From Candidatus Saccharimonadota bacterium (GTDB taxonomy: Bacteria; Patescibacteriota; Saccharimonadia; Saccharimonadales; Saccharimonadaceae), in the NCBI GenBank assembly GCA_017460625.1, contig JAFUAT010000006.1:1-43470 (forward strand): a DNA stretch of 43,470 nucleotides. Direction: 5' to 3'. Numbering within the stretch: position 1 is the first letter of the stretch; each line of letters begins with the position of its first letter. Of this stretch, positions 7,171-15,813 are shown piece after piece. The position numbers and the translations under genes were made by a program. The notes under the pieces are model-generated. The model saw only the letters and a program-made list of their open reading frames with translations, did not search any database and was not told the DNA's origin.

Positions 7171-7179
7171 TGATATAAT
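7171..7179 (+). promoter_or_regulatory. Extended -10 promoter of the 7188 membrane-protein operon
   Basis: TGA-TATAAT, eight bases before the ATG at 7188, so the leader would be about two bases. No ribosome-binding site is visible. Confidence 0.6.
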
Positions 7180-7187
7180 ATATAAGT

Positions 7188-7973
7188 ATGGCAGACTATG
7201 TATTAGCAAGAAAATCTAGAAATATCGCATCTAGTGCGGTACATGTACTTCTAAATATTTTGCTCGGGATGGGTGCAGTGCTTCTGACGGTCTTTAGTGC
7301 AAATCCGGCGCTTGGGATTGTGCTTGTCACGATGTCTAAATGGCGAGTTTTTGCGGTGAGGAGCCGGTATCTTTGGATTAATATCAAGGCAAATCTGGTG
7401 GATTATATTGTGGGTTTGTCGGTTGTGCTGTTGTCGTTTTACGCGGGGAGTTCGCTTCTTCCTGTCCATATAGTTTTGATGATTCTTTATGTTGTGTGGC
7501 TACTTTTTATTAAACCGATGTCATCTGAGAACGCTACGCAGATTCAATCGCTTGTGGCGGTTTTTCTCGGGATTTCGGCGACTACGATTATGTCGGCGGG
7601 GCTAAATTCGGTGGTGGCAACTTTACTAGCGTTTCTTGTAGGCTATGCCGCGAGCCGGCATGTTTTGGTGCAAACGGAAGCGGAAGATTTTACTTTGACG
7701 ACGCTTGTTTGTGGGCTGGTTTTTGCTGAGATCGCGTGGCTGTGTCATTCCTGGGCGATTATTTATAGTTTTGGTGAGAGCGGGATTCGGATTCCGCAGG
7801 CGGCGATTATCTTGACGATTTTTGCTTTCGTTTATAATTATGCTAGGCAGGCGATGGTGCGCTACCGAGAAGATTTTCGGTTTAGAAACATTGCTGGGCC
7901 GGTGATTTTTGCGATAATTCTGATTGGCATTGTGGTGATTTTCTTTAGTAAACCAGCGTTTAATATATATTAA
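7188..7973 (+). CDS. Polytopic membrane protein of unknown function
   Basis: 261 residues with about eight hydrophobic segments. Not recognised. Noticeable are a WRVFAVRSRYLWINIKANLVDY loop after the first two segments and an internal YAASRHVLVQTEAEDF loop; there are no enzymatic motifs. Seventeen bases separate it from the HtrA-like protease gene with no promoter between, so the two are probably co-transcribed and may work together in envelope quality control; that link is inferred from position only. Confidence 0.75.
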   Translation: MADYVLARKSRNIASSAVHVLLNILLGMGAVLLTVFSANPALGIVLVTMSKWRVFAVRSRYLWINIKANLVDYIVGLSVVLLSFYAGSSLLPVHIVLMILYVVWLLFIKPMSSENATQIQSLVAVFLGISATTIMSAGLNSVVATLLAFLVGYAASRHVLVQTEAEDFTLTTLVCGLVFAEIAWLCHSWAIIYSFGESGIRIPQAAIILTIFAFVYNYARQAMVRYREDFRFRNIAGPVIFAIILIGIVVIFFSKPAFNIY

Positions 7974-7990
7974 TAATAGAAAGGGTGAAA

Positions 7991-9217
7991 ATGGAAGAAG
8001 AAAAAAATAAAACTAACGAAAGCGTAAAAGCTTCAGAAGCTGAAAAAGTTGAGAAGGCTGAAAAGGTTGAAGATACTGAGAAGACCGAGAAGGGCTGCGG
8101 CTCTAACAAGGCAGCGATTTGTCTTGCATCCGTAGCGCTCGTGGCGGCGGTTACGAGTTCGGTGTTTTCGGTGCTGAGTTATCAAAAATCTTCTACGCCC
8201 CTAACCTTCCTTAGCTCTGGCTCGGATGGGAATTCGGCGAATTTTACGGAAGGCTCGATTGCGGACGTGGTAAATCGCTTGTCATCTAGTGTGGTTTCGA
8301 TTTTAACTTCGGTAAAATCTACTAGCTATTTCGGTAGAAGCGTTGAATCACAGGCGGCTGGTACTGGTGTGATTGTGACGGAAGATGGCTATGTTTTGAC
8401 TAATAAACATGTGATCGAAGGGGCTTCTAGTATCTCTGTGGTGCTTGATGATGGTACTACTTATAAAGATGTAAAGGTTGCGGCGGTTGATTCTTTGAAT
8501 GACGTTGCGTTTCTAAAGATTAACGATGTTTCTGGCTTAAAGCCGGCAACGCTTGGCGATTCAAAGACGATTACCGTTGGCCAGCAGGTGGTAGCGATTG
8601 GTAATGCGCTTGGGCAGTATCAAAACAGCGTGACCTCTGGTGTGGTTTCTGGAACTGGTCGGTCGCTCACGGCTACTGATTCTACTGGAACGATGAGTGA
8701 AAATCTTTCTGACATGATCCAGACCGATGCGGCAATTAATTCTGGTAATTCGGGCGGTCCACTCATTAATGCTGCTGGTGAGGTAATTGGTATCAATACT
8801 GCGACTTCATCTTCGGCTGAGAATATGGGTTTTGCGATTCCAATTGCCGCCGTGAAGGGCATGCTCTCACAGCTTAAGGATAAAGGTTCGGCAGAGCGGG
8901 CATACCTTGGTGTTTACACGGTGGAAATTACCGCTGATACGGCAAAGACTTATAATTTGCCAGTTTCTGCTGGTGCTTATCTTTATGCTTCTGGTGGCAC
9001 GTATTCAGCAATTGTCGCTGATAGTCCGGCGAGCAAGGCGGGGCTAAAGGATAAAGACATTATCACGGCTGTGAACGGAGCGAAGATTGGCGCGGCCGGC
9101 TCGCTTTCTACACTGATTGGAGAGTACAAGCCTGGTGATACTGTACAGCTTGCGGTTATTCGTGACGGAAAAGAAATTGCCATTAACGTGACGCTTGAGG
9201 GATACAAAGAGAAGTAA
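7991..9217 (+). CDS. HtrA/DegP-like membrane-anchored serine protease
   Basis: 408 residues. A charged Glu/Lys-rich cytoplasmic head (1-35), one transmembrane segment (about 39-62), a trypsin-like S1C domain with His140 (NKHVIEG), Asp171 (DSLNDVAFLKI) and Ser254 (NSGNSGGPL), and a C-terminal PDZ domain with a SPASKAGLKDKDIITAVNG core. It should act outside the membrane on misfolded or surface proteins. The ATG at 7991, preceded by AAAGGG, is preferred over the GTG two codons upstream. A hairpin at 9221-9244 follows. Confidence 0.93.
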   Translation: MEEEKNKTNESVKASEAEKVEKAEKVEDTEKTEKGCGSNKAAICLASVALVAAVTSSVFSVLSYQKSSTPLTFLSSGSDGNSANFTEGSIADVVNRLSSSVVSILTSVKSTSYFGRSVESQAAGTGVIVTEDGYVLTNKHVIEGASSISVVLDDGTTYKDVKVAAVDSLNDVAFLKINDVSGLKPATLGDSKTITVGQQVVAIGNALGQYQNSVTSGVVSGTGRSLTATDSTGTMSENLSDMIQTDAAINSGNSGGPLINAAGEVIGINTATSSSAENMGFAIPIAAVKGMLSQLKDKGSAERAYLGVYTVEITADTAKTYNLPVSAGAYLYASGGTYSAIVADSPASKAGLKDKDIITAVNGAKIGAAGSLSTLIGEYKPGDTVQLAVIRDGKEIAINVTLEGYKEK

Positions 9218-9220
9218 TTT

Positions 9221-9244
9221 TAAGCCTACTTTAACGCAGGCTTA
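9221..9244. terminator. Hairpin between convergent htrA-like gene and prmC
   Basis: TAAGCCT (9221-9227) pairs with AGGCTTA (9238-9244). The prmC stop codon (9231-9233 on the minus strand) lies in the loop. There is no long T tract on either side, so the termination strength is uncertain. Confidence 0.5.
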
Positions 9245-9869
9245 GAGTTATAATAAAGCCGTTTTCTTCTATTAAACTATATTTTGATTTTGCGTAATCG
9301 ATTATTTGTTTGTGCTGAGATGGGTCGGCTTCGAGAATAAGATATTTTGAAGTGGCGGTGTCGATTAGTTCTTTGATCAGTTTTAAACCACCATCTTCTG
9401 CAAAAAGGGCGATTTCTGGTTCTTTTGACAAAGAATCTAAATCTAGCCAATCCCAAGTTTTGTCTACATATGGCAAATTTGCTACAATTATATCAGGGGT
9501 TATATTGACATTTTTGAGTAAATGTGATATAATGGTAGTTATAGGCGCTTGATGTATTTCGGCGTTTTTTCTTGCTATTTTTAGGGCTTTTTCGGATATA
9601 TCTGATGCGTAGATTTCTACGTCTTTTAAAAGTTTTTTCAGTGTGATGGCGATGCAGCCAGAGCTGGTGCCGACATCTAGAATTTTTATGCCTTTGGGGT
9701 TTAGTTTCGCGGGAGTTGGTTTTACGCCGGGCAGGATTGGTCTTCCTACTAATTTTAAAACTTCATCTATGATTTGCTCCGTCTCGGGGCGGGGAATTAA
9801 AACATTTTCATCGACTATAAAATCATTTCCGTAGAAATTGACGGTTTTATTTGGCGAGTTCTCTTTCAT
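9231..9869 (-). CDS. prmC: Release-factor glutamine methyltransferase PrmC, short form
   Basis: About 212 residues. Methylates the Gln of the GGQ motif in release factors. Class I SAM-methyltransferase features: [15 protein letters not shown] (motif I) and ANLPYV, a variant of the NPPY substrate motif. PRPETE before motif I is typical of PrmC. It overlaps the upstream prfA by 23 bp, the classic prfA-prmC pair. The ATG at 9869 is chosen because the upstream frame is a shadow of prfA. The protein lacks most of the N-terminal release-factor-binding helical domain of E. coli PrmC (277 residues). Confidence 0.88.
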   Translation of the reverse strand: MKENSPNKTVNFYGNDFIVDENVLIPRPETEQIIDEVLKLVGRPILPGVKPTPAKLNPKGIKILDVGTSSGCIAITLKKLLKDVEIYASDISEKALKIARKNAEIHQAPITTIISHLLKNVNITPDIIVANLPYVDKTWDWLDLDSLSKEPEIALFAEDGGLKLIKELIDTATSKYLILEADPSQHKQIIDYAKSKYSLIEENGFIITLSLR

Positions 9870-10884
9870 GTTTAATAAGCTCCGCAATGATGTCTTCGAT
9901 GTCGCCATCCATGGCGGCGCTGATGTTGCTACGGTTAAAATGAATTCGGTGGTCGGTGATACGATCTTGTGGGAAATTGTAGGTGCGGATTTTTTCGGAG
10001 CGGTCTCCTGTGCCAATGAGAGATTTCCGGGCAATGGAAGCGTTTTTTAGTTCTTCTTCTTTTTTCTTTTCGAGAAGGCGCGTGCGTAAAATATTCATGG
10101 CTTTGACGCGGTTTTGCTGTTGACTTCTTTCGTCTTGCATGGCTACGACGATGCCAGTAGGTAAGTGAGTAATACGAACGGCTGAGTCGGTAGTATTGAC
10201 GCCTTGACCGCCATGACCGCCAGAACGATAGATGTCTATTCTAAGGTCTTCTTGCTTGATTTCTAGGTCTTCTTCGGATGCTTCTGGCAAAACTGCAACG
10301 GTTGCCGTAGAAGTATGAATCCGACCTTGAGATTCGGTAACGGGAACGCGTTGGACGCGGTGTACGCCGCCTTCGAATTTAAGCTGGCCGTAGGCGTTAT
10401 CACCGCTAATTTTGAAAATTACTTCTTTCATGCCGCCGGCTTCGTTTTCGTTTTTGGACATTAGCTCGGATTTTAGATTATGATTTTCAGCGTATTTTAA
10501 ATACATGCGGTAGAGTTCGCCGGCAAAAAGGGAAGCTTCGTCGCCACCGGCACCAGCGCGAATTTCGATGATGGCTGGCTTGTCATCAGTGGGGTCATGC
10601 GGAGTTAGAAGTTCTTCTAACTTTTCTTCGTTTGACTTGATTAATGATTCAAGGGTCTTTATGTCTTCTTTAGCAATTTCACCAAGCTCTGGGTCTGATT
10701 CCAAGGTTCTAGCTTCTGATAAGTTGGTTTTTTCTTTTTCGATTTCTAGAGATAGATCGACGATTTCTTTAAGAAGGGTGGCGCGCTTTGACTTGGCCGC
10801 AAAATCTGGGTGTGTATAAGCGTCTGGGGATGACAAGAAATCTTCTATCTCCTTCATCTCAGCTTTTATTTTTGATAAATCCAT
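9847..10884 (-). CDS. prfA: Peptide chain release factor 1
   Basis: 345 residues. Terminates translation at UAA and UAG. Shows the RF1 stop-codon-recognition region around [21 protein letters not shown] (the P-x-T motif) and the catalytic loop [15 protein letters not shown] with GGQ. Preceded by TGT-TATAAT at exactly six bases, so probably leaderless. First gene of the prfA-prmC operon; divergent from tRNA-Val with only 22 bp between. Confidence 0.95.
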   Translation of the reverse strand: MDLSKIKAEMKEIEDFLSSPDAYTHPDFAAKSKRATLLKEIVDLSLEIEKEKTNLSEARTLESDPELGEIAKEDIKTLESLIKSNEEKLEELLTPHDPTDDKPAIIEIRAGAGGDEASLFAGELYRMYLKYAENHNLKSELMSKNENEAGGMKEVIFKISGDNAYGQLKFEGGVHRVQRVPVTESQGRIHTSTATVAVLPEASEEDLEIKQEDLRIDIYRSGGHGGQGVNTTDSAVRITHLPTGIVVAMQDERSQQQNRVKAMNILRTRLLEKKKEEELKNASIARKSLIGTGDRSEKIRTYNFPQDRITDHRIHFNRSNISAAMDGDIEDIIAELIKHERELAK

Positions 10885-10899
10885 GCTATAATTATAACA
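10884..10899. promoter_or_regulatory. Overlapping divergent promoters for prfA (minus) and tRNA-Val (plus)
   Basis: The quasi-palindrome TGCTATAATTATAACA holds two extended -10 elements: TGC-TATAAT on the plus strand (hexamer 10887-10892) and TGT-TATAAT on the minus strand (hexamer 10896..10891). The hexamers share two bases. The plus-strand TG starts in the last base of the prfA start codon. RNA polymerase could probably open only one at a time. Confidence 0.6.
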
Positions 10900-10906
10900 T
10901 ATTTTT

Positions 10907-10983
10907 GGACCCTTAGCTCAGTTGGCTAGAGCGTACGATTCACATTCGTGAGGTCACAAGTTCGAATCTTGTAGGGTCCACCA
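10907..10983 (+). tRNA. tRNA-Val (CAC)
   Basis: 77 nt with encoded CCA. Acceptor GGACCCT/AGGGTCC, D arm GCTCAGTTGGCTAGAGC, anticodon loop TTCACAT (anticodon CAC), T loop TTCGAAT. The next gene starts 15 bases after the CCA without an intervening promoter, so tRNA and mRNA are probably co-transcribed. Confidence 0.93.
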
Positions 10984-10998
10984 TCAATAAGGAGAATT

Positions 10999-11367
10999 AT
11001 GAAAAAAGCTACACCAATTATCTGGGGGATCGCAATAATTGCGCTCGGCGTTATTTTCGCTGGTAATGCATTAAATTTATTTAATATCGACCTATTTTTT
11101 AAAGGTTGGTGGACTCTTTTTATAATTATCCCAAGTGTGTATGATATTTTTACTGAAGACCATAAGGTTGGTTCGTTTTTCTTTTTGTCCGTAGGTGTGG
11201 TGCTACTTCTAGCTGCGCAAGAAGTTTTCACTTACGAAGTAGCCTGGAAGGTGATTTTGGCTATCTTGCTAGTACTAATCGGCGCTTCCATCATCTTTAA
11301 GAGTCTCTTTAAAAGCAAAGGTAGTAAAGAAGTCGACAAAAAGGTAAAGGCCTTAAAGGATGACTAA
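10999..11367 (+). CDS. Small membrane protein, LiaI-LiaF-like transmembrane domain
   Basis: 122 residues with four hydrophobic segments (about 7-25, 35-47, 54-73, 80-97) and a Lys-rich cytoplasmic tail. The pattern IIWGIAIIALGVIFAGNAL followed by GWWTLFIIIPSVYDI matches the LiaI-LiaF-like/DUF5668 membrane domain, which in Firmicutes belongs to cell-envelope stress sensing. The extracellular LiaF C-terminal domain is missing. An AAGGAG site precedes the ATG. Probably transcribed from the tRNA-Val promoter. Confidence 0.82.
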   Translation: MKKATPIIWGIAIIALGVIFAGNALNLFNIDLFFKGWWTLFIIIPSVYDIFTEDHKVGSFFFLSVGVVLLLAAQEVFTYEVAWKVILAILLVLIGASIIFKSLFKSKGSKEVDKKVKALKDD

Positions 11368-11418
11368 TTGAGTCTCCTTTGGTATTGTTGTAATTTTTAC
11401 TTTTTTAGCATAAAAGCC

Positions 11419-11473
11419 TTGAAAATACTATATTTAGTGTGTTAGAATATTATTAAGACGCTAAATATGGGGG
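11419..11473 (+). promoter_or_regulatory. nrdD promoter with probable NrdR box
   Basis: TTGAAA (11419-11424), an 18-bp spacer and TAGAAT (11443-11448). The sequence ATACTATATTTAGTGT (11425-11440) sits within the spacer and closely matches the palindromic NrdR box (consensus near ACACTATATATAGTGT). A weaker second copy, CTAAATAT, lies around 11458-11473, about three helical turns on. NrdR represses ribonucleotide reductase genes when dATP is high. Confidence 0.65.
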
Positions 11474-11503
11474 TTAGGTGCATATCAATATCAAAGGAGG
11501 AAG

Positions 11504-13696
11504 ATGTTCAAGAAAATCAAAAAACGTGATGGGAAGATAGTAAATTTCAACCCTGATAAAATTGCTGATGCTATCGCTAAAGCGGGTGCGGCGACCGAAG
11601 AATTTAAGGTAGATAGAGCTAATGCTCTCACAGAGAAGGTACTAAAAAGAGCCGAGGAAGAATTAAAGACTCGGACGCCTTCAGTTGAGCAAATTCAGGA
11701 TATCGTGGAAGACGTTTTGATGGAGTCTTCTTTTAAACGAACTGCCAGAGAATACATTAGATTTCGTCAAGAGCGCTCCAGAGTGCGCGAGGCTAAGTCT
11801 GACCTAATGAACATCTATAAGACCATTTCTCACGCCGATGCGAGTGAAGATTCTGATGTAAAACGTTCAAATGCCAACGTTGATGGTAACTCTGCCATGG
11901 GTAAAATGCTTCAGTTTGGTGCGGAAGGGTCTAAAGTTTTTGCAAAAACCTTGTTGCTACGTCCAGATATTGCCGCGGCACATGATAATGGCGATATTCA
12001 CATTCACGATCTTGATTTTTATGCTACTGGTACGCTCACTTGCTGTCAGTCTGATCCTTTTGTGCTTTTTGAAAATGGTGGGTTTAATACTGGCCACGGG
12101 CATCTTAGAACACCAAATTCGATTGGCTCCTATGGGGCACTAGCGGCGATTTTGCTCCAAGCAAACCAAAACGAGCAACACGGTGGGCAGTCGATTCCTA
12201 ACTTTGATTATGCGATGGCTCCGGGGGTAAATAAATCTTTTAGAAAAGCTCTGAAACGCAATCTCGAAAAGTACAATAAATTTTCTGGTAAGAAGCTCGA
12301 TCTAGAAGTTAAAGACAAATATAATTACGGTGACGATGCTAAATTAGTTAAGGAAAAATGGCCGCAAGAAATTATCGATGCATCAAACGAAGACGTGGAG
12401 CGGGAAACGCTTCAGGCGATGGAAGGATTTATTCATAATTTGAACACGATGCATTCTCGTGCTGGGGCACAGGTGCCTTTTACTTCTATTAACTTTGGAA
12501 CGGACACAACTCCGGCGGGGCGACTAGTTTCTAAGTATTTACTCCAAGCGACCGAAAATGGTCTTGGCAAGGGTGAAACACCGATTTTCCCGATTTCTAT
12601 TTTCAAAGTAAAGTCTGGTGTAAATTACGAGCCAGGTGATCCGAACTACGATTTATTTAAGAAATCAATGGAAGTGTCGGCAAAGCGTTTATTCCCGAAT
12701 TTCTGTTTTATCGATGCACCATTTAATTTGAAATATTATAAAAAGGGCGACTATAGAACAGAGATTGCGACTATGGGTTGTAGGACGAGAGTATTTTCTA
12801 GTGTGTTTCCAGAGTCTGATGGTATCGTAACTGGGCGCGGTAACTGTTCATTTACGACTATTAATTTAGTTAGAATTGGTATCAAACATGGTATTTGTTT
12901 GAAAGAGCGAAAAGAAGCGGACTGGGATGGATTTTATAAAGAACTCGACGAAAAGATGGAACTAGTAAAAGACGAGCTACTTGAGAGATTTGAATTTCAA
13001 GCAAATCAGCACGTTCGTAATTTCCCGTTCTTGATGGGGCAAGGAAACTGGTTTGGTTCAGAGAAACTAGGCCCAAACGATACTTTAAGAGAAGTCATTA
13101 AGCACGGTACGCTCTCGATTGGGTTTATTGGACTTGCTGAGACTCTAGTTGCGATGGTTGGCAAGCATCATGGTGAAGATGCCGACGCTAGAGAACTAGG
13201 GCTTGATATTATTACTCATATGCGTGAAAAGTGTGACGAATATACAAAGAAATATCATCTGAACTTTTCAGTTTTGGCTACTCCGGCCGAAGGGATTGCA
13301 GGGCGCTTTACAAAAATTGATCGAAAAGAATTCGGCAAGATTAAGGGTGTAACTGATAGGGATTTTTATACAAATTCCTTCCATGTGCCAGTTTACTATC
13401 CAATTTCAGCTTTTGAGAAAATTGAGATAGAGGCTCCGTATCATGATTTGTGTAACGCTGGACATATCACTTATATTGAGCTTGATGGTGACCCTTCACA
13501 GAATTTGCCAGCCTTTGAAGCGGTGATTCGAAAGATGCATGATGAAGGTATTGGCTATGGTTCTGTAAATCATCCGGTAGATCGCGATCCAGTTTGTGGA
13601 TTCTCTGGTATAATTAAAGGTGAAAGATGTCCGCATTGCGGAAGATTAGAAGGAGATGTGAGTTTTGAAAGACTGGAACAGTGTTGTAATAAATAA
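11504..13696 (+). CDS. nrdD: Anaerobic (class III) ribonucleoside-triphosphate reductase, glycyl loop not found
   Basis: 730 residues. N-terminal ATP-cone (about 3-95), then the class III catalytic barrel with conserved Cys180 (TCCQSDP) and the finger-loop Cys426 (MGCRTRV). The C-terminal zinc-binding segment keeps Cys698, Cys709 and Cys712 (VCGFSG...CPHCGRLE). The chain then ends SFERLEQCCNK, exactly where family members continue into the RxxGY glycyl-radical loop. No Gly-Tyr codon pair occurs in any plus-strand frame of the next bases. A strong site AAAGGAGG precedes the ATG. nrdG overlaps the 3' end by 32 bp. Identity is secure; how the radical is held is open. Confidence 0.92.
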   Translation: MFKKIKKRDGKIVNFNPDKIADAIAKAGAATEEFKVDRANALTEKVLKRAEEELKTRTPSVEQIQDIVEDVLMESSFKRTAREYIRFRQERSRVREAKSDLMNIYKTISHADASEDSDVKRSNANVDGNSAMGKMLQFGAEGSKVFAKTLLLRPDIAAAHDNGDIHIHDLDFYATGTLTCCQSDPFVLFENGGFNTGHGHLRTPNSIGSYGALAAILLQANQNEQHGGQSIPNFDYAMAPGVNKSFRKALKRNLEKYNKFSGKKLDLEVKDKYNYGDDAKLVKEKWPQEIIDASNEDVERETLQAMEGFIHNLNTMHSRAGAQVPFTSINFGTDTTPAGRLVSKYLLQATENGLGKGETPIFPISIFKVKSGVNYEPGDPNYDLFKKSMEVSAKRLFPNFCFIDAPFNLKYYKKGDYRTEIATMGCRTRVFSSVFPESDGIVTGRGNCSFTTINLVRIGIKHGICLKERKEADWDGFYKELDEKMELVKDELLERFEFQANQHVRNFPFLMGQGNWFGSEKLGPNDTLREVIKHGTLSIGFIGLAETLVAMVGKHHGEDADARELGLDIITHMREKCDEYTKKYHLNFSVLATPAEGIAGRFTKIDRKEFGKIKGVTDRDFYTNSFHVPVYYPISAFEKIEIEAPYHDLCNAGHITYIELDGDPSQNLPAFEAVIRKMHDEGIGYGSVNHPVDRDPVCGFSGIIKGERCPHCGRLEGDVSFERLEQCCNK

Positions 13697-14216
13697 CATA
13701 AAAAACGCTCCGCAGCCGCCAGACGGAATGATTCGCTTATCTGGACCTTTAGAGCATGACAATATCGTAAACGGCGATGGATTAAGGGCGGTACTCTGGA
13801 CGCAGGGTTGCCCGAACCATTGTCCTGGTTGTCAAAATCCGGAAACTTGGGACTATGAATCTGGGTTTCTCGTCAGTATTGATGAAGTAATGGAGCGCCT
13901 GTCAAAATTCCGCGGACAGACTGGTATTACGTTCTGTGGGGGTGAACCTTTTGTCCAACCGGGAGCTTGTAAGGCGATCGCAGACAGAGTGCGAAAAGAA
14001 TTCAATTGGGATGTTTGGAGTTTTTCTGGTTTTACTTATGAACAGATAAAAGAAGCTGGTGGAGATGCATGGGAATTTTTGAAGTCTCTTGATGCTTTGA
14101 TTGACGGACCGTTTATATTATCACAAAAGGATCTGACACTAAAATTTCGTGGTTCTAAAAATCAGAGACTACTCCGTTTAGAATATCCTACTGGGAAAAT
14201 ATTATCAATTGAGTAA
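13665..14216 (+). CDS. nrdG: Anaerobic ribonucleotide reductase activating protein (radical SAM)
   Basis: 183 residues from the TTG at 13665, which has AAGGAG nine bases upstream; an ATG at 13728 would give the usual NrdG length but has no good ribosome-binding site. The radical-SAM cluster motif CPNHCPGC (C-x3-C-x2-C) and the glycine-rich TFCGGEPF are clear. It makes the 5'-deoxyadenosyl radical that abstracts hydrogen from the NrdD glycine. Its presence argues that a glycyl radical is still made although the NrdD next door lacks the usual loop. Confidence 0.92.
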   Translation: MKDWNSVVINNIKNAPQPPDGMIRLSGPLEHDNIVNGDGLRAVLWTQGCPNHCPGCQNPETWDYESGFLVSIDEVMERLSKFRGQTGITFCGGEPFVQPGACKAIADRVRKEFNWDVWSFSGFTYEQIKEAGGDAWEFLKSLDALIDGPFILSQKDLTLKFRGSKNQRLLRLEYPTGKILSIE

Positions 14217-14226
14217 AGGAGCAAAA

Positions 14227-15102
14227 ATGGCAAATAATTTCACCGTTTCGCCAATGAAACAAGTGATAAATTTAAAACCTGGAGAAGAATATCAGGGGTA
14301 TGTTTTGGTGGCTAACCCTTCTAGTTCGTCATCTGATTTTTCATTTGAAGCTAGTATTAACCCATTTTCGGTCTCTGGTGATGACTATAAAACCGATTTT
14401 AGTTATAAATCTGACTGGTCTAGAATTGTTGATTGGATGAAACTAGAAGACAGCGAAGGCACGCTTTCGCCAAATGATACCATGCGGATTAAATACACGA
14501 TTAATGTACCAACGGATGCCCCAGCTGGTGGTCAATATGCAATGATTGGGATTTCGAGTAAACCTTCAAATGAATCGGGTGTTTCGGATGTGTTTAGAGT
14601 AGGTAGTTTGATTTACGCTTTTGTTGAAGGCGTGACAAAGCGCGAAGGTCATATTCTTGAAAATAAGATTCCGGGGTTTGTGGCTTCTGGAAAACCGACG
14701 GTTCAGGTTAAAGTTGAAAATAATGGTAACGTTCACGAAACTTTAACGACCAAAATTACCGTAAAAAATGTTTTCACAGGCAAGGAAGAAGCGATCTCAA
14801 CAGAAGGTGACTCGATTTATGAGTCGATTATTATGCCAGAGAGCACTAGGGTTGTTTCCCGTACCCTTGAAAATTTGCCTGAGCTTGGCATTTATCAAGT
14901 TTCGCAGGATGTGTCATATATGGGTGACGAATCTCTTATTAGTAGTGTGATGATTCTTTGTCCAATTTGGTTTATTATTCTTGTTTTTGCAACGATTATT
15001 TCAATTGTTGGAATGGTTTGCTACGGCCTTCATCTCAAAAAGAAGAAAAAAGCACGAATTCTTCGTGAAAAGTCCGTGCAAGATTCAAAAGAAGATGAAT
15101 AA
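14227..15102 (+). CDS. DUF916-like protein with C-terminal membrane anchor
   Basis: 291 residues. The N-terminal beta-rich part (FTVSPMKQVINLKPGEEYQGYVLVANPS, then SDWSRIVDWMKLED and APAGGQYAMIGIS) matches the DUF916/WxL-interacting-protein type of Ig-like domain. A second Ig-like part follows (about 155-235), then one transmembrane segment (about 243-268) and a basic tail. The ATG at 14227 has AAAGGAG seven bases upstream. Oddly there is no signal peptide before the first domain and no upstream extension provides one. It follows nrdG by ten bases and precedes a secreted protein, its likely partner. Confidence 0.7.
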   Translation: MANNFTVSPMKQVINLKPGEEYQGYVLVANPSSSSSDFSFEASINPFSVSGDDYKTDFSYKSDWSRIVDWMKLEDSEGTLSPNDTMRIKYTINVPTDAPAGGQYAMIGISSKPSNESGVSDVFRVGSLIYAFVEGVTKREGHILENKIPGFVASGKPTVQVKVENNGNVHETLTTKITVKNVFTGKEEAISTEGDSIYESIIMPESTRVVSRTLENLPELGIYQVSQDVSYMGDESLISSVMILCPIWFIILVFATIISIVGMVCYGLHLKKKKKARILREKSVQDSKEDE

Positions 15103-15148
15103 AGGTATTGCTTTTTTAAAATACTAATGCTAAAATTAATTTATAAAT

Positions 15149-15787
15149 ATGGTCTACATTATGAATAACAAATTAAAACATCTACCAATCGGAATATTAA
15201 CTTTAACTACTGTGGTTAGTGGCGTGGCTTTATCTGCTCCTGGCGCGTTTGCTGAATCTTCAGCTAATGCTACGGTGACTGTAGGTGATGCATGTACATT
15301 TGCTATTACCTCAAATACCACAACTCTTTCAAGTATCGTGCCAGGTAGCGTTGTAAATACTGAAAGCGATACATCTCGCAATGGTATTTTTGACACTACC
15401 TGTAATAACCCAAATGGCTTTAAGATTCAGGCTATTGGTTATACTAACTCTACAGAAGGCTCTACTGTGATGAGTAGTTCTACAACTGGCTTATCAATTG
15501 CGACTGGACTTAATACCACTGGTAATACTTCTAGCTGGGCTTTTAAGGTAACAAATGCTACTGGTTCGGCCGGTGTTGCGATTGATTCCGACTATGCTTC
15601 GAGGGGTGCTAGCGATGATCTTTACCGTGTGATTCCATCAACAGCTGATGATTTAGTTACTTATACTGGTTCATCTTCAGCTGTTGTTACTGGTACGCTT
15701 AGAACTGATTATCGAGTTTATGTGTCTGCTAGCCAGGCGGCTGGCACCTACACCGGTGCGGTGCGATATACAATCGTGACATTGTAA
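15149..15787 (+). CDS. Secreted surface protein, WxL-like beta-sandwich
   Basis: 212 residues. Signal peptide (basic start, hydrophobic LPIGILTLTTVVSGVALSA, cleavage likely after AFA). The mature part is Ser/Thr-rich; its end, YRVYVSASQAAGTYTGAVRYTI, resembles the end of WxL-domain proteins, though no W-x-L motif is present. Two cysteines (after VGDA and in DTTC) could form a disulfide. An upstream TGC-TAAAAT (15128-15136) serves as promoter; a second ATG at 15161 is a possible start. The adjacent DUF916-like gene supports a peptidoglycan- or surface-bound complex. Confidence 0.7.
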   Translation: MVYIMNNKLKHLPIGILTLTTVVSGVALSAPGAFAESSANATVTVGDACTFAITSNTTTLSSIVPGSVVNTESDTSRNGIFDTTCNNPNGFKIQAIGYTNSTEGSTVMSSSTTGLSIATGLNTTGNTSSWAFKVTNATGSAGVAIDSDYASRGASDDLYRVIPSTADDLVTYTGSSSAVVTGTLRTDYRVYVSASQAAGTYTGAVRYTIVTL

Positions 15788-15813
15788 GATCGTTTTGTAG
15801 ACTAAATTCTTTT

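Noticed and set aside
9870-10034. N-terminal extension of PrmC
   Set aside because: The sequence is prfA read in another frame, with no resemblance to the PrmC N-terminal domain.
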